DNA of 64,000 nt, from the NCBI GenBank assembly GCA_947359465.1, contig OX375877.1, positions 52,552,744-52,616,743 on the forward strand, in the 5' to 3' direction. The notes beneath the pieces were generated by a model. It was not told where the DNA came from. It saw nothing but the letters and a program-made list of their open reading frames with translations, and searched no databases. Within the stretch, counting starts at the first letter, position 1. Every line of letters begins with the position of its first letter. Origin of the DNA: Metellina segmentata (taxonomy: Eukaryota > Arthropoda > Arachnida > Araneae > Tetragnathidae). The position numbers were made by a program, and so were the translations under genes. This document shows positions 1 through 13,900 of the stretch, one piece after another.

Positions 1-248
1 TCAAATTTCTAAGGCACATCAGAATGTGAAAGACCAGGAAAGGAATTTCTTTTTTTCTAAGGGCTCAGAAGCATTAGATTGCTAGTGTAGTGTTAAATAT
101 CTTTTGAAGAAGTCCTTCTTCAGTTCATCTCTCCTTAAAAGTTTATCCTGCCTTGGTCCTCTTGTGAGACTCAGTGGTGAGGGTGTACGACAAGTATTAG
201 AAGTTGCAAGAACAATGACATGGAAGGTCCCAAGACATACTACTGAAT

Positions 249-1066
249 GAGGGTAAATTACTCCACAGAATGAAGCCTATTGATGTTTTCCGGGACCAGT
301 TCTTCAGACTTTGAGACTTTAGTGGTGTGGATCCTAAGTACCCAATTGTGTTAAAGCTAGTGAAGGCTGCTATGTCACTTTCTCATGGTAGTGCTTCCTA
401 AGGCTTCTCAGCCTCAGGAAGAGCTCTGACAGGAGATAGAGCATCAATGTCAGAACTCACACTCAATGCATTGATGACGGTCAAAAGAAGCTTGGCAAAT
501 TTTGACAATCAACCTTATTTGGTGCCGATCAGGTCATAGCTAATGGATATGGGAAGTGTTGCATATAAAGCCTACAATGCTTATTTAAAAGGTATAAAAT
601 GGAAGGAACAAGAAAAATTAGAGAAGGACAGGAAAGAAAAAGAAAGAATAGAAACATAATTTTTTTTTTAAGCAGCTGGCAAAGAAAAGGAAACAGAACG
701 AAATTATGCATAAGGAAGAGGATGAGGCATTGGACAATGTTTCAAAATTGTTAAAGAAACCCAATGATAGGCTCAAGAAGACGATTAAAAATAAAGATTT
801 TTAGGAACCAGCACTTGCTTAAGCAATGATTGAAGGGGCTGCAAAAGTCTCAGATGATGCTGGTCAGCAAAGACAGACTTTAAAAAATGCATTTTCTTCT
901 CTTGTGAAGAAAAAGACAAAATTAATTTCAGACTTTTCTACAAAAGAAATCAGACAATCTTTCAAAGAAATGGAAGAAATTCTTCAAGCTATGTCAAAAA
1001 TGAACAACATATTTAAAAATCAAGAATACAAATTGTTTTACATTTTTGTTAATATCGTTTCAAAAT
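249..1066 (+). pseudogene. Broken hAT-like transposase, C-terminal part
   Basis: The frame starting at 249 reads for about 136 codons with in-frame stops, including after the SHGSAS motif and after PYLVPIRS. It carries the hAT-like C-terminal pattern: KAAMSLSHGS, GFSASGR, DRASMSELT, PYLVPI, then AYKAYNAYL, followed by a lysine/glutamate-rich stretch. After a stop near 657 the frame resumes downstream as a charged, probably coiled-coil tail with KLLKKPNDRLKK, and ends as the 826-1065 open frame. The SHGNA(D)VERGFS-like block followed by a highly charged tail is known from many invertebrate hAT-derived genes. The N-terminal zinc-finger and catalytic parts are missing or lie left of the window. 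A related remnant lies at 43370-43918. A domesticated gene is unlikely given the stops. Confidence 0.6.
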
Positions 1067-1076
1067 AATATGCTTT

Positions 1077-1734
1077 TTAAATGAAGAAAATAAATATTTT
1101 TCCAAAGAAAGAAAAGAAAAAGATAGAGATGTCTGGAGAGTATATATTTTTTCTATCTTTATACTTGAATATATTTGGCATTATTGTTATTTGTCACTTT
1201 TTTTTTGTTCGATTAGTCACTTTTTTTGGTTTGATTAGTCACTTTTTTACACCTTAAAACCTGTTATAAGCACTCTGTATATATTTTTAAAGCCTATCTT
1301 AAAGTTTATAATTTATGTCACATTAACATCCTTAATTTATTAATTGAAGAATTTTTTTAAATTTGTCAAAACGAAAACTGGTAAACTGCCTTTTTTTACT
1401 GGCCACATTCACCAAAAATATCCACCTAGTTGCACCTACTGAAAATAAACGAACCTGTTCCTATTGCAATTGCCACCACCCACACTTTGGCAAGAGCAGC
1501 TCTCCCAAAAGACAGTCCTTGAGGTAGTGACTTGAACCTTCTCGGCATACCCCAGAAACTTTTACTACATATCCCCAAGAAAATATATGCAAAAATGAAA
1601 AGTTGCTGTATTTTAGAATGAGAAATTAAGTTATTTGTACAGTAGATGCGAAGATCTTTTAATCTCCTTTTTCAGGTAGTCTTTGTTGAGGAGTATAATT
1701 TTATCTGTTTTGAAATAATTTTTATCAATTTTAG
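1077..1734. other. AT-rich non-coding stretch, intron of the plus-strand gene
   Basis: No open frame or recognisable repeat. It contains three short direct repeats of a TGATTAGTCACTTTTTT-like motif at about 1190-1245. The right end is a pyrimidine-rich tract leading into the acceptor at 1733-1734. Confidence 0.4.
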
Positions 1735-4079
1735 GTTGTGATGATGAAGAAATTTTCTACAGTGGAGGGAATTCAAACTTCATTACTGGTAAGGGGTAGT
1801 TTTTTTTGTGTGCCGCATTTTGGAATTCTAAAAAGAAAACATTTAAAAATTTTAAATTTCAATATTTGTTACTTTAATGTACGAAACAATTTATATTACA
1901 TAGTATAAAATTTTTCCATTTACTTTTTGGATAATTTTTGGAAATATTGTACACTGGGCTTTGGTAATTATAGTGATACACAAAGTGCAACTCCTTATTT
2001 AGGACTTTTATTAAATTTTTATTATCTTTTACGTTCAGCCCATTTAGACCCAAGGTTATTGTGTCAGTTGATAAAGTATGATTGCTGATACTTTATCATA
2101 TGAAAAATTGCTTACAAGGAATCTTTCAATAATTACTCCTGAATGTAGGTAGAGCAAGATTTTATAGCTTGTAGAGAATAAACAAACCAGGTGGAATAAA
2201 GAAAAATTTACTTCTGCTATCCGAATGCTGTTGCACAATACATTTCAGAATTACCTTAAAATGTTGCTTCCATCAAAAGCAATTCAGAATTCATTCTTTG
2301 CCATTTTTATTGATGGCATGCTGAAATCATATTCGAAAACCTTTTGTGTAAATAAACAAACCAGGTAGAATAAACAAATTTTTCTTCTGCTATCCAAATG
2401 ACGTTGCACAATGCAATTCAGGATTACCTCAAAATGTAACTTCTATCAAAAGCAATTCAGAATTCATTTTTTGCATGCTGAAATCGTGTTCAAAAACCGT
2501 ATCAAGTGCAAACACATTGGAATATGTACAGGAAACACATTCCTCCATAGAAACACTATGCCACCTACATATAGCTTGATAGAAAGTGCCCCATAATTAA
2601 AATTCTGCTTGCATAATCCAATTATAAAAATTTCTTTTGCTTTTTATTTGGCATAAGACATGTTTTTGGGTCTTATAGGTATGGATCCAGACTTAGAGAC
2701 TGAATTTGGTAACGATTCATGGCCTCCATGTGTGGATAGGTGTAACTTCCAAAGTGCCTATTCCAATCCTTATCTGATGGATACTACTGTAAGAGAAAAT
2801 GGTATTCATATGAATCCTGTAAGTTTAATGACCATCTTAATTATTGTGTAGTTTATAATATGCAACACTTTAAATTGAACTACTCATTTAATCCTCAGAG
2901 GATCTGCCTTTTCAATTTAAACTGTTCAACATAATTTAATTTACCCATTTCTGTGATCTCTAATTTCCTCTCAAAGTAGCAAGTATGTTTTGTTTCATTT
3001 AATATATTTTCATTATTTTATCCTAGTCATCTTGCTTTCTGATATTGTTTTTGAATTTTATTGCACTAACATTGTTTTAATGTTATATTGTAATTGATTC
3101 TTATAATAAATATAGAATTCCATAATATAGAAACCTACTGATTAAGTTCAAACTAATGTTGACAGTTGAAAAAAGTTTTGATATCATCTGTACAAAAATG
3201 TGTAGGCTTTTTAGTGTTGAAGTCTTATTATTTATGAACTAAAATGATAATCAAAAGGCATATTACCAAATTTAGGTTGTAGTTTATAATATTAGAATCT
3301 CTGAATTTCATGAAAATTGCAGATGGTACAGGTTCTATTCCTGTAACTAACCCTGGGTGTATTTTTTTACTTCTGGGGCAGTAAGTACTCCTTGCATGTG
3401 CATTATTTACGCTGCCCGTCTTGTGTTTGGGGTGACTTGGCCAACTCTGGGTCCTTGCATCACATACCTCAACCAATATTTTCATATATTTGGTATTCCT
3501 GATAGTTTATATTTTATTCAACTAGGATATTTATTATTTGGGGTATCTGTATTTTGTACATATTCTTACAATTTGGTTTTTTTTTTCATCAAATATGTTA
3601 GTTTTTTTCCAATGGTGGGCACATATGAAGTTGAATCATTGGCCACTACAAGGCCTGAAGTGATAGCTACTTGTGAAGGAGCCCCCAGTGGGAGGACCAT
3701 CACTGCCCCTAACAAAGGACGGCACAATTTACATCCATACCCTGACCCTAAATTCAAACCAGGAACCTTCCAATCCAGAGACCAACACCTTAAACACTAG
3801 ACTGGTTGGTTTGCTCAAATATGACAGTCAAATTTGTTACTTAAAAATATCTTTGTCAGAAAATACGCAATATGTGTTAAGTAGGAAAAGCAGTCCAACA
3901 TGAAAAAACGCTCAATATTTAGTTTTATTTCATAAAGTTGCATCTTATATTTATGGACACTTTACTTATTTTAGGATGTATATTCAGGAGACATTTCCTT
4001 GACAGAAAATGAATGCTTTGATCATCCTGATAGTAATTTAGAATGGGAAGACGGAATAAGACGATGGGTCAATCGATGA
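1735..4079 (+). CDS. 3' end of an unrecognised gene, last three exons
   Basis: Three exons splice in frame: 1735-1788 (acceptor TTTTAG, donor GTAAGG), 2679-2818 (acceptor TTATAG, donor GTAAGT) and 3975-4079, ending in TGA. Phases agree: a glycine codon is split between the first two, and the second join is phase 0. The product tail is about 98 residues, acidic, with CDDEEIFYSGGNSNF, MDPDLETEFGNDSWPP, a YSNPYLMDT segment, and the end LEWEDGIRRWVNR. No membrane segment or catalytic motif is visible. It could be the cytoplasmic tail of a larger surface protein, but that is a guess; I do not recognise the family. Upstream exons lie left of the window. A second possible donor, ACT|GTAAGAG, sits at about 2788 inside the middle exon. 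Confidence 0.6.
3603..3810 (-). repeat. tRNA-derived SINE, copy 1
   Basis: Read on the minus strand, the 5' end has a box A-like CTAGTGTTTAAGGTG, followed about 35 bases later by a degenerate box B (GGTTTGAATTT). The body is shared with the copy at 24505-24717, and the 3' end is an A-rich tail (A run facing 3602-3608). The two copies are clearly alignable along their full length. It lies in the intron just before the last exon of the plus-strand gene. Confidence 0.7.
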
Positions 4080-5304
4080 ATTGTCACATTATGACTATCC
4101 CGTCATGAACAACAAAACTGTAACTATGCTCATCATAACGTCCTTTATAATAAATTATTCTGTTGTAAAGCTAAATGTTTTAAGTATTGCTTGTTTTATA
4201 TGTGAGGAAATATATATTGTTACACCAATATTGTTGCTCTATGAAATGGTTGTATGGTGTTTAATTGTGCCAAATGTTTAATTATAGAAATATGCAATGT
4301 TTGTAACTCAGAATTTGTTTAATAATGTTACTTAAGTTATAGACTTTAAGACATTCTTATTTTTCAGATGTAAACTATAGAACTATCCATAGTTTTAATG
4401 ACAGTTTGAATTGTATTTTTGAGTACTATACGGATGTTTCTCAATGGTGTAAAACTTAGTTGTTGAATGGAAAAGTGTATAACAAAATAGTATAAGATAT
4501 AAATGTAACGTTTCTTTGCATTAATCGTTTTATTTGTTCTTCCCATACATTTTGAATTTAAATAACATTTATACTGTATCAATTTATATTCTATAATAGT
4601 ACAAGTGTAAATGACATTTATATTAATATAGTATTTATATATATTGCATTACTTAAAATAGTATAATTTATATTACCATTTTGCATCATACATAAAAAAT
4701 AGTTAAGATTAAATTAATTTTTATCCTTTTGAAACTATGCAACCCCAACCTCAAACTCTGACAATGGTACTGTTTCGTTTTTATTTTTAAGCTAAACAAG
4801 CTAGTTATAAAAAAGTCAATGTTTGATAGATCTACATCCCATTTGTATAAATTTTTTTTACATACTTCACATCTTTTATTACATTTTAGTATGATTGAAG
4901 CAAATGAGGTTCTAATGTGTGCATATTCCATTTGAAGAGATTTTTTCAATTTAATGCATTCCAAGGTTGGATTTTTCTAGACAAGTGTAATGCAGCCTAT
5001 AACTCAAGAGCCAGACACTAGTATTTTAAAAGCCATAAACTACTCATTACAATATCATTTTATACCTTGGCTACAATATTACTAATACCCACTTCGTTTT
5101 TGCTGTTATCATCTGATAATGTAGGCAAATATTAAAAATTTGTACAAATAACCAGGCTTATAATTGCCAGATCTTTTGTAGTCGAAAATCAAATAAATAT
5201 AAATTTTTTCATATAAATATTGAGTTCAGGAGAAAACAACTCAAGATGTGTCTAGGATTTCTCATGCAAATACTTAAACATGCAGTCATGATACTTTATT
5301 ACCT

Positions 5305-5437
5305 TTGTAGAACTTCTCAAACAATCAGTTTGAGTAGTAGTATTATGGACTGCTAACTACATGCTACTGCTAACTACATTGTAGAACTTCTCAAACAATC
5401 AGTTTGAGTAGTAGTATTATGGACTGCTAACTACATG
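5305..5437. repeat. Tandem duplication, 59-base unit
   Basis: A 59-base segment starting TTGTAGAACTTCTCAAAC and ending ACTGCTAACTACATG occurs at 5305-5363 and again at 5379-5437, essentially identical. A 15-base spacer repeats part of the end of the unit. The near identity suggests a recent local duplication. Confidence 0.9.
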
Positions 5438-8400
5438 TGTTACTAAGTCAGACCTTCTTTAAATCAGGTTTTTATGTTTATCAGATGTTAAATTAAGTTT
5501 TTTTTTGTATATTTTACTTTTACTTCACTCAAAATTTTTTTTAATATTATTTCATTTATAATGAACACGACACTGAAAGTTTTGCTTCAACAAAAATAAA
5601 TTTCACTTGGGTAGTAGTCCCCTTTCCCAATCTGTCATTAGCGTTGTAACTGATCTACATATGGGTCAAAAAGCTAAAGCATTACATTGAAGATTTTTAT
5701 TCTTCTAATCCAGGGAAAATTAAAATGTATTTTGCATCCAAACAAATGTTGTGTTTAAGAGAATAGACGACTGCTTTTCTTTACTCTCAAAAAGTACACC
5801 TGAAATTAGGAAGGCAGAGGAAAGGATCAGGACGAAGAATTTGTGTGATGAAAACATTTTTGTGCCTTTCTTGTAACTTTTTATGCATCTGTTATGAATT
5901 TTATTCAGTTTGCCGTTTGGTATATTAAGCATCATGTATAATGCTTATGGAAAAGTTGTTTAAAGGCCTCCTATAAAGTCCAAAGAATCTCAACTTGCTT
6001 GCTTTTGAAACAGAATTGTGTTTATAAACTTTCCATCGAAATTTTACAGTCGTATTATTAAATATGCGAGGTGTAAAGCTGAATCCAAATAGGAAGTGCA
6101 AGGCACAAACCAATCGGAGTTGATGTTCTTTCAACGCGTAGAGGAAATGTGCTCGCGCTGGCCCTCTAATCATTTTCCGCTTCCTATTTGAAGTCACCTT
6201 TAGCAAAGTAAATAATTCGTTATTTCATATGAACTGAATACCTAAGCACGTAAATGTGCTTAAATTACAAAACTGCAAAAAATTTTGTGTGTAATGTATA
6301 TTTATAGTAGGCAATATCTGTATAGTTGTATTTTATATGGGTGTTAAAAAGTCTGCATGACAAATAAATACTAGAGAATTTTTGTTAATCCCAAACCATT
6401 CACAAGCTTATTTTTATAGAAGCAATTACATATTTCCCTAAAATTTCAAAACAATAAATTAGTTTATTTGAAAGTTAAGTCAATATTTATAAAGTTTAAA
6501 TAATGCTACAAATTTGAAGGAGTTTTTAAACCAAACTAAATTTTTTGGATAAGTTAATCTTAGTAATAGGGGGAAAAAAATGAGTATTTGTAGTCTGTCA
6601 AGTTTGAAGTCTAAAAATAATGAATTAGCTGCATCAAAGGTTTGGGTTGATATCCTAAATGGGGAAAATTATATTTCCCAAAAGATCCTAACTCAATTTT
6701 CCCCCTGAATATTTAGCTTTAAAATGAAGTCATGATGTGCTGTACTTGGTTAAATAAACTTGCGTATCATACATCTTACAAAATATTGATTAAAAACAAA
6801 ATTTAGGTTAATTTGCACTGTCAACCTTGAAGGGATCGTTTCTGCAGACATTATATCAATGGCCCTAATATCAAACATTACTCGGACCAGTTTTCAGAAT
6901 TGGTGGGAAGGAAATGCTGATTTTTTCCCAGCGTATACATTTTTGCGACTCCAGAAAAAATATCTATTAGCTTAAAAATGTACTTTGATGAACTAAAGTA
7001 TTACATAAACCAGCAAAAGCTGAAAAATTAGAAGACAAATTTTAATGCAAGAAATTAAACAAGGATAATGCATGGATGCATTTAATAGGTTCTTATATTG
7101 AGTCACAAGGCGAGTCAATTATACTTGTGAATTTTTCTTATCAAGTTTTGTGCATTCCCTCCTATCCTTGTTATTCAGTTATCCTCTTGTATGAAACTGA
7201 GTACAAGTAGTGATATATTAGATATTGAATTTTGTTATGTCCATGTCACTTGCATTTAAAAATATACCGAGTTATTCAGAAGTTTATACAAGGAGTATGA
7301 TTTAGTGTTCTATATATATATATATTTAGTCAAACTTAGAGCTTCTTAGAAGTATTAGATGATGCATTCAATGTTTTCCCACTACTACAAATGATATATC
7401 CCATCATTTAAAACCACCTTTTGCATTTGATCACTGCCATCTTTAGAATGCATGACCTTTAGTCCCCAAATGTATTGTCCACATCTTTTGACATTTTTTT
7501 AACATTTTGTAATCATGTCGTATCACTGCACATATATATTCTTTTTTAAGAATGCTCATGTTTCAGGATACTTTACTATTCAACGAATTCTAAGTATTTA
7601 CAATATTAGATTTATTTATATCGAATCCAGTTAAATATTTCTCGTAATAGCCCCAATGGGTTACTTATATCACACCATAAATGTTTTAATTTTGTTTTAT
7701 TTTGACTATTTTAAGGTGAAAATATATCTTTTCATTTAAACGTCAAAGTGATTTTTAAAGAGTTGTTTATAAAATTTGGGGGGTTTTGCCATTTTGTAAA
7801 ATTTTTAAACCACATGTGATATTTCTATTGTTGGTGTATGGGCCCAAATGATACTTTTTTTGGCTTATTTTTACTTAGTATTAGATATTTTATAGCTATT
7901 AGTTATAAAATGATACACACCCTTTCCTTTATCATTCCAAAGTGTTAAAAAAAAAAGGACGTCATCAAAAGCATGCATTTTTCATGTATAAAATTTCTTG
8001 GTTGATCTTCATTCTTAAATTTGCAAGAAATGTAAGTACTAAACAAAGCTTTAGGGTAACTTACAAAAACAATCAAAGCTCCTTATGCAATTATGTGGAT
8101 AAGGAACAATTTTAAAGGGTATACTGTTTTTTTAATATACATAAAATATCTGATAGTTATAAAAGTATTATGCATAAGATAATGAGATGATATATTTGAA
8201 TGATAGCAAGTGGCAATAAAAAAATGATGATTAAGGCAAAACCTAATGCATTGTTACTGCATTAGCCATTCTGAATATAGAGTCTTCTTATCCCTCAATT
8301 TCAATAAGTAGAGCTTCATACTAAAAATTCTGAGGTTCTAAACATTGGATTTAGTAAGCAAATTTTAACTGTGCCAGTTGCTCTTCTGATTACAGTTCAA

Positions 8401-9559
8401 ACTTACTTGTTCATTTGGACCAGATGGTTAGCATGTAATTTCTAGAACTAACTTTTGATTTTAAGCCTTTGTTGCTACAAACTGCTGATACTATAATGGT
8501 GATTCTCATACATTCAGTGCAATAACAATATTAATTTTGCCCACATGGCTTATAACTTATCGAGTCTTTCTTAGAGATCCCCTCTGCAGTGTTTAAAAAT
8601 GTAGTTTCCCCACTTCCAGTTAGAAACAATCAGCATGCTAGCAATTAAAAAGTTCTGTAGGCAATTTTACTGAAGACCTAATGCTATTTTAAATTATTTA
8701 AAGTAACTACCATTTTCCTGTTTTATTTTTGGATTGAAACTGAAAAAAAAAGTAGCATCTACACTGGCCTCCAAAAGTTAAGCACGCGATAGAAAATCAA
8801 CAAAAATAAAGCTTTGATGACACAAAATTACACATGAAGGTAGCTAATGTGTTTTTGCATTAAAGAAAACAAGAATTGTGTTCAAAGAATTTTCCATGCT
8901 TCGTAGCCTCACACCGATATGTCAGTCAAATAAAATGCATTAGCTTATGTAAACCTATGACCAGAAATGAAACCTAAACCTATTATATACCATACAGATA
9001 GAAGGCTCTCACAGCAAAACCTCTGAAACTATTTGCAAAAGAAATTGGAGAAAAACACATTCTAAAGAAATTTATGTTCTCAAAATACTGTATGTTGTTC
9101 CTATTGCATCGAGATCGAGGGTACCTAAATGTTAGTATATTTTATTAATAATTTCTTTAAGAATAAAAAAAAAGTTTCATAGTTAGTATTTGTATATACT
9201 TTCAGCACCTCATGTAGACAGCATAACAATATTGTAGTAGAAATTAGATTTCTGCATTGTACAAAGTTGAACTTAAAATGCACTGTAAAAAGGATTTAAA
9301 ATTTCACTCTAAATATGTAGTTGAGAAAATTGTCTTGCTCTGTTATAAACCATTGGTCTAATGAAAGTGTTTAAAATCTCCAACTTCAGTATTTTTAACA
9401 TGTTATATTTAATAATTACAATTGTAAAATGCTACTTTGGAACAATGTCAAAAATTGAAATTAATCATTGCTTAATATTATGTACATATTTTATAAATAT
9501 GAGAAAAAAGTGAGGTCCATAGATAAAAATGTCATTTTTAATAAATGCAATATTTATAA

Positions 9560-9597
9560 CCTATTATATACAATACAAATAGCCTGTATATAATAGG
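9560..9597. repeat. Perfect 13-bp inverted repeat (hairpin)
   Basis: CCTATTATATACA at 9560-9572 is the exact reverse complement of TGTATATAATAGG at 9585-9597, with a 12-base loop. If transcribed as part of the upstream gene's 3' UTR it would fold into a stem-loop. No following U-run or second arm suggests a known RNA class. Confidence 0.7.
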
Positions 9598-10468
9598 ATA
9601 TTCTTAGTTCATGGAAATACATATTGTCACCAGAATAACCTTTTAATCTAGTTTGCCTACAAGAGAAATTGAAATCCTTATAAACAAAATTCCCTTTTCT
9701 CTAGAAAAATAACTTGGGAAACAACAATGATTCTTTAGGCCAGTGAAAGGCTAAAATGATATCTAGTTGTACTTAGTTCTGCATATCACTCTTAATGTGA
9801 CTTGAGCTTATTTTGTTCCAATTATTCTTGAATACTTCATAATTTTGTACTTTAATCTAATATTTTTCAAATGGAAAATGTATGGATTTTTCTAATTTGA
9901 TTAAATTGCCTCAGCAGATAAATTCATAATTTTCTTTGAAAATGTGTGAAATTTAACAGTATCTAAAAAACATTTCCATGTACTTGGTGAATTTGTAATG
10001 TTTGAAATGATTTGCAGAGGCAAATGCATAATTATGTACAATTTTTTAAATAAAAATTGAAACTCGACTTCTCTTCATAAGCGTGTTGGTGTATTATTCT
10101 TTGGAAATATACAAAAAAGATGCTGAAGACAAAGTCTTAGTTAAAATCTCAGACAAGGCAAAAAAATAAGCAACTAATATGTAAAAATATACAGAAAACT
10201 TTAAATAATATTTTGCTTTACAGGAAATCTATATTTGCACTCAGTTTCAAAATCTTATAGTGAATTAATTGTTCCTCAACTTAAAGTCAACAAATTGTTA
10301 AAATTAAGTAATTTTTTGTAAATAAATATGGAGTGTCTGTACATTAATTTTTTTAAATGGCCTATTTCAAGTTATTTGAGCCTTTCTAATGTAAAATCAG
10401 TGTTTGTGCCCATAATTTGTTTAACGGCTGGATTCGTTTTCATGAAACTTTTGTGTCCCGTCTTGTTT

Positions 10469-10729
10469 TTAGCCTGCAAGGACTCGCTTTTTATAACAAA
10501 TATGATTGAAAAGTGCACCAATACCAGAATAGATCGCCGAAAGCTCAGCCAACAAATTTGCAATTTCATCATCTGTCAGAGGCTTATTATATTGCATTTT
10601 TCTTTTTTGGGGACATGAAGGCCCTACAGAACTATTGTCTCTACAACTCATTACAATATTTAAAAAAATAACTAATAAAGCTATAAATTCGTCCACCAAA
10701 ATGTCCCACTCAACTCTGTACACTAACAC
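10469..10729 (-). pseudogene. Possible transposase N-terminal remnant (piggyBac-like?)
   Basis: A minus-strand frame contains KRKMQYNKPLTDDEIANLLA, resembling the acidic N-terminal leader with an LTD-E-I pattern seen in piggyBac-type transposases. No catalytic domain, TTAA-flanked ends or further homologous sequence is visible, and the frame is lost after about 40 residues. Identification rests on one short motif. Confidence 0.2.
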
Positions 10730-10917
10730 AAGTAGATACTCATTTAATTTCCATTAACACTAAGAGTCAAAAATTGATATACATAATATCAAGCTGATCC
10801 TTTTACAATTTTAAAGTATTTTATCTTTTCCCCTTAATTTCCAAACATTGTGTTGGTCATTTAATTATATCAAAATAGAAACAATGTATAAAAGTAGTTA
10901 TTTATTTACAATAGTAT

Positions 10918-10970
10918 TTATTTTCTTTTGTTTTTAATTTTCTTAGCAATTTTTACAGCATTTTCAGGAT
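10918..10970 (-). CDS. DDX24: DDX24 last exon
   Basis: Encodes residues about 598-614, [16 protein letters not shown], a lysine-rich end fitting a nucleolar/nuclear protein. Acceptor TTTCTTTCAG lies on the minus strand just above 10970; stop TAA at 10920-10918. AATAAA overlaps the stop and occurs again just downstream, so the 3' UTR may be very short. Confidence 0.85.
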
Positions 10971-13900
10971 CTGAAAGAAAAATGTAGTTTTAAAAAATAA
11001 CACAAAGATAAAAGTATTACATTACTTAGTAAGCATTTTCTATAATTTACTCAAGAAATATTTTAAGTCAAGGAAGGAAGTAAAAACTGAATTATCGTCA
11101 ACATTTTTCTAAAACTTGATGACAATGATTTTAAGATATTGGGGAGTCAAAAAAAAAAAATTTTGTATGGATTTATGATTTATTTTATTTTAAAAGTATA
11201 TTTAAACATATAATTTACTAAAAGTAGTTAAAACAGACAAATTAGCACTTTTTAATCAAAATATTACTGAAGTAATTGTTTTCTTAAATCATTTTTTCAC
11301 TTAACGAAAATTGTTATAAAAGTTACCACTTACTATAAATTGATGGGCTGACTAATTTCCCAGATTTTGTTGGATAACAGCCAGAAAATATTTTAGATAT
11401 TATAGGTTTGGACAACATCATTTTCAATTTTTTCTTCATGGCATTAATTTGACGATGTTTAGCAGCTTGCTCACGTTGATCACCTAGGTCATTCAATCTT
11501 TAAAGAATTTGATTAAGGAAAGCAAAACATGAATTTTCTAGTTTAGTAATTTAAAAGGGCAAAGAACCTGTTAAAGATTTTAGTACAAACTGTAGAACAG
11601 TCTTACAAAGCCTGACACTAAATTTATATCAATGGAACTCGTTCAAATTCAGTGTTTAAACTTTGCTCCAATTGTTTACAGATATACCGACTTTACAGTA
11701 AAATAATTTAGCAGCAACGAAAATAGTTGATTTTCAAATAGAAATATGAATACACCTTTTATCTGCTTTTCTAGCACTTCGACCATAAAGACTTGGGTTC
11801 TTTTACAAAGAAAGGTTACATCATGTATGAGTAAAATATACAAACTAATGCAGTAAAATTAAGCAATCCAAGACAGAAATTCCAACAAAATGAAATAATT
11901 TCAAGTGCAGCATTAGAATTTTGCTTGCTAATTAAATAAAATTGATTATAATACAACTTTATATCACTATTCCCGAACTGCAAGTTCTGATTTCAATTTC
12001 TATACACATGGATTGGATTTGGTTTTGTGGCATTGAGTCCTCTTGGGACATATTATGCCAAACTCAAGATAAAAAATAAAATATATAATATAGCAAGAAA
12101 GTGAGGTGAGTCAAAATGTAATGAATGAATACTACATAAAATTATATGTGATGGATAAAACCAAAATGTCATGTAAAAAGTTAAAAATATTTGGATGAGG
12201 ATTCTCTCCAATCATGTCTTCTAAAGTCAAGTTATAAGAATTAAAATATATCAGTCGTTGCCTATTAAAATGAGAACATTCAATTAAAATGTGTTTTACT
12301 GTTAGTGGGCAAATGCAGTAATTACAAATGGGATGATCTTCTCCGAGGAGGAGGTGTCTATGGGTGATCCTAGTGTGCCCAATACGGAGACGTGTTAGTA
12401 TTACCTGCTGCCGTCTTTGATCTGGTGACTGCCATTGCGTTATATTTGGTTTAATAAAGTGAAGTTTGTTCTCGGTTTGTTCGTTCCAATCGTTCTGCCA
12501 TTTTTCTTCTGAAAATTTATAAATTAAAGATTTTAAGTCGCGATAAGGAATGGTATGGTCAATGTTATTTACGGCCGATTTGGCGACTCTGTCGACAGTC
12601 TCGTTTCCTGCTATCCCAACATGAGATGGAATCCAACAAAATATTATATTAAAATTTTTGGATGAGAAATGATAAATTCTTTTTAATGACTCTAAAACAA
12701 TGGGATGACTGTCATGATCAGGATGTTTCAATGACTGTAAAACGCTTAATGAATCAGTGAAAATGATACAGTTTTTATGACAATGATCAGGTATGTATTC
12801 CAATGCTTTATATATGGCCATGATTTCAGAAGTAAAAACAGAACATGACGAATGAAGTTTAAAAGTGTGAACAGAGTGATTAATAGTGAACGCAGCTCCA
12901 ACATAGTTAGCCCTTTTAGACCCGTCCGTATAAATATGAATAAAATTAGAGTATTTTTCTATATGCTTTTGAAAGAGCTGTTTGTAAATAATATCAGAGG
13001 TATCTGCTTTATAGAAATTTTGGAACGGATTTTGGAATTCAAAATAATGATTAAACCAAGGAAAGAAATAATACAGTTTTTTCTGGGTGACGTCAAGTGA
13101 AGAAAGTTCGGATCCGTTCATTAAATCCAGCATTCTTAAATGGAATGTAGGGATGAAGGATGTTTTGGCTTGATAAAGGCGTTTTAAATATGGGCTGTGA
13201 TCAATGGTATGCAATGGGTGATGAGGGATTGTGGAAATTCTAAAATAGTATTCCAGTGATAACAACTGTCGTCTGAAGTCCAGGGAAGGTTCAAAAGATT
13301 CTACGTACAAGCTGCTTACGGGAGAAGTCCTAAAGGCACCAGAACATAAACGTAAAGCGGTGAGGTGGAGTGTTCAGAGTTTGAAGAGCAGATTTTCTTG
13401 CTGAACCATACACCACGCAGCCGTAGTCCAATTTAGATCGAATTAAAGCTCTATAAATTTTAAAAAGGCAAGTTCGATCAGATCCCCATGATAATTTTGA
13501 TAAAACCCGTAAAATGTTAAGAGCTTTTTCGCAACGTTTGCGTAAATTTAAAATATGCGGTTGAAAAGTCAACTTCTTGTCAAATATGATGCCTAAAAAT
13601 TTAAAATTGTCCACAACATTAATTAAAATATCTTTGAAAAATATTTCAGGGTCAAGATAAAGATTTCGTTTTTTACAAAAATGAACACACGCGGTTTTGG
13701 AAGGTGAGAAACTAAAACCATTTTCGTTAGTCCAATGAGTGATTTTGTTAACGGCCTGTTGAAGTTGTCTTTCAATTAAACGAATGTCTTTAGCTGCGCA
13801 TGAAATTTGCAGATCGTCAACGTAAATAAGACCCTTAACTGATGGAGGCAATTGAGAAACGATATTGTTAATTTTAAAAATAAATAAAGTTACACTTAAA

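Larger units (their letters stand above)
4080..10917. other. Long 3' UTR / intergenic DNA between convergent genes
   Basis: No spliced or intronless gene is supported on either strand in this 6.8-kb AT-rich stretch. It starts right after the TGA of the plus-strand gene and ends at the DDX24 stop. A long 3' UTR is possible: an AATAAA lies at 10049-10054. A solo Tc1-like end (TACACTGGCCTCCAAAAG type) is visible at about 8759-8785, with no matching second end. Shorter repeats inside it are listed separately. Confidence 0.45.

Noticed and set aside
5925..6206. 93-codon minus-strand open frame in the convergent intergenic region
   Set aside because: No domain, no splice or promoter context; consistent with chance.
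8759..8785. Tc1-like terminal repeat TACACTGGCCTCCAAAAG
   Set aside because: No inverted partner or transposase sequence within several kilobases; listed only as a possible solo end.
10469..10729. A complete piggyBac element
   Set aside because: Only a short leader-like motif is seen; no TTAA borders and no catalytic residues, so only a low-confidence remnant is kept.
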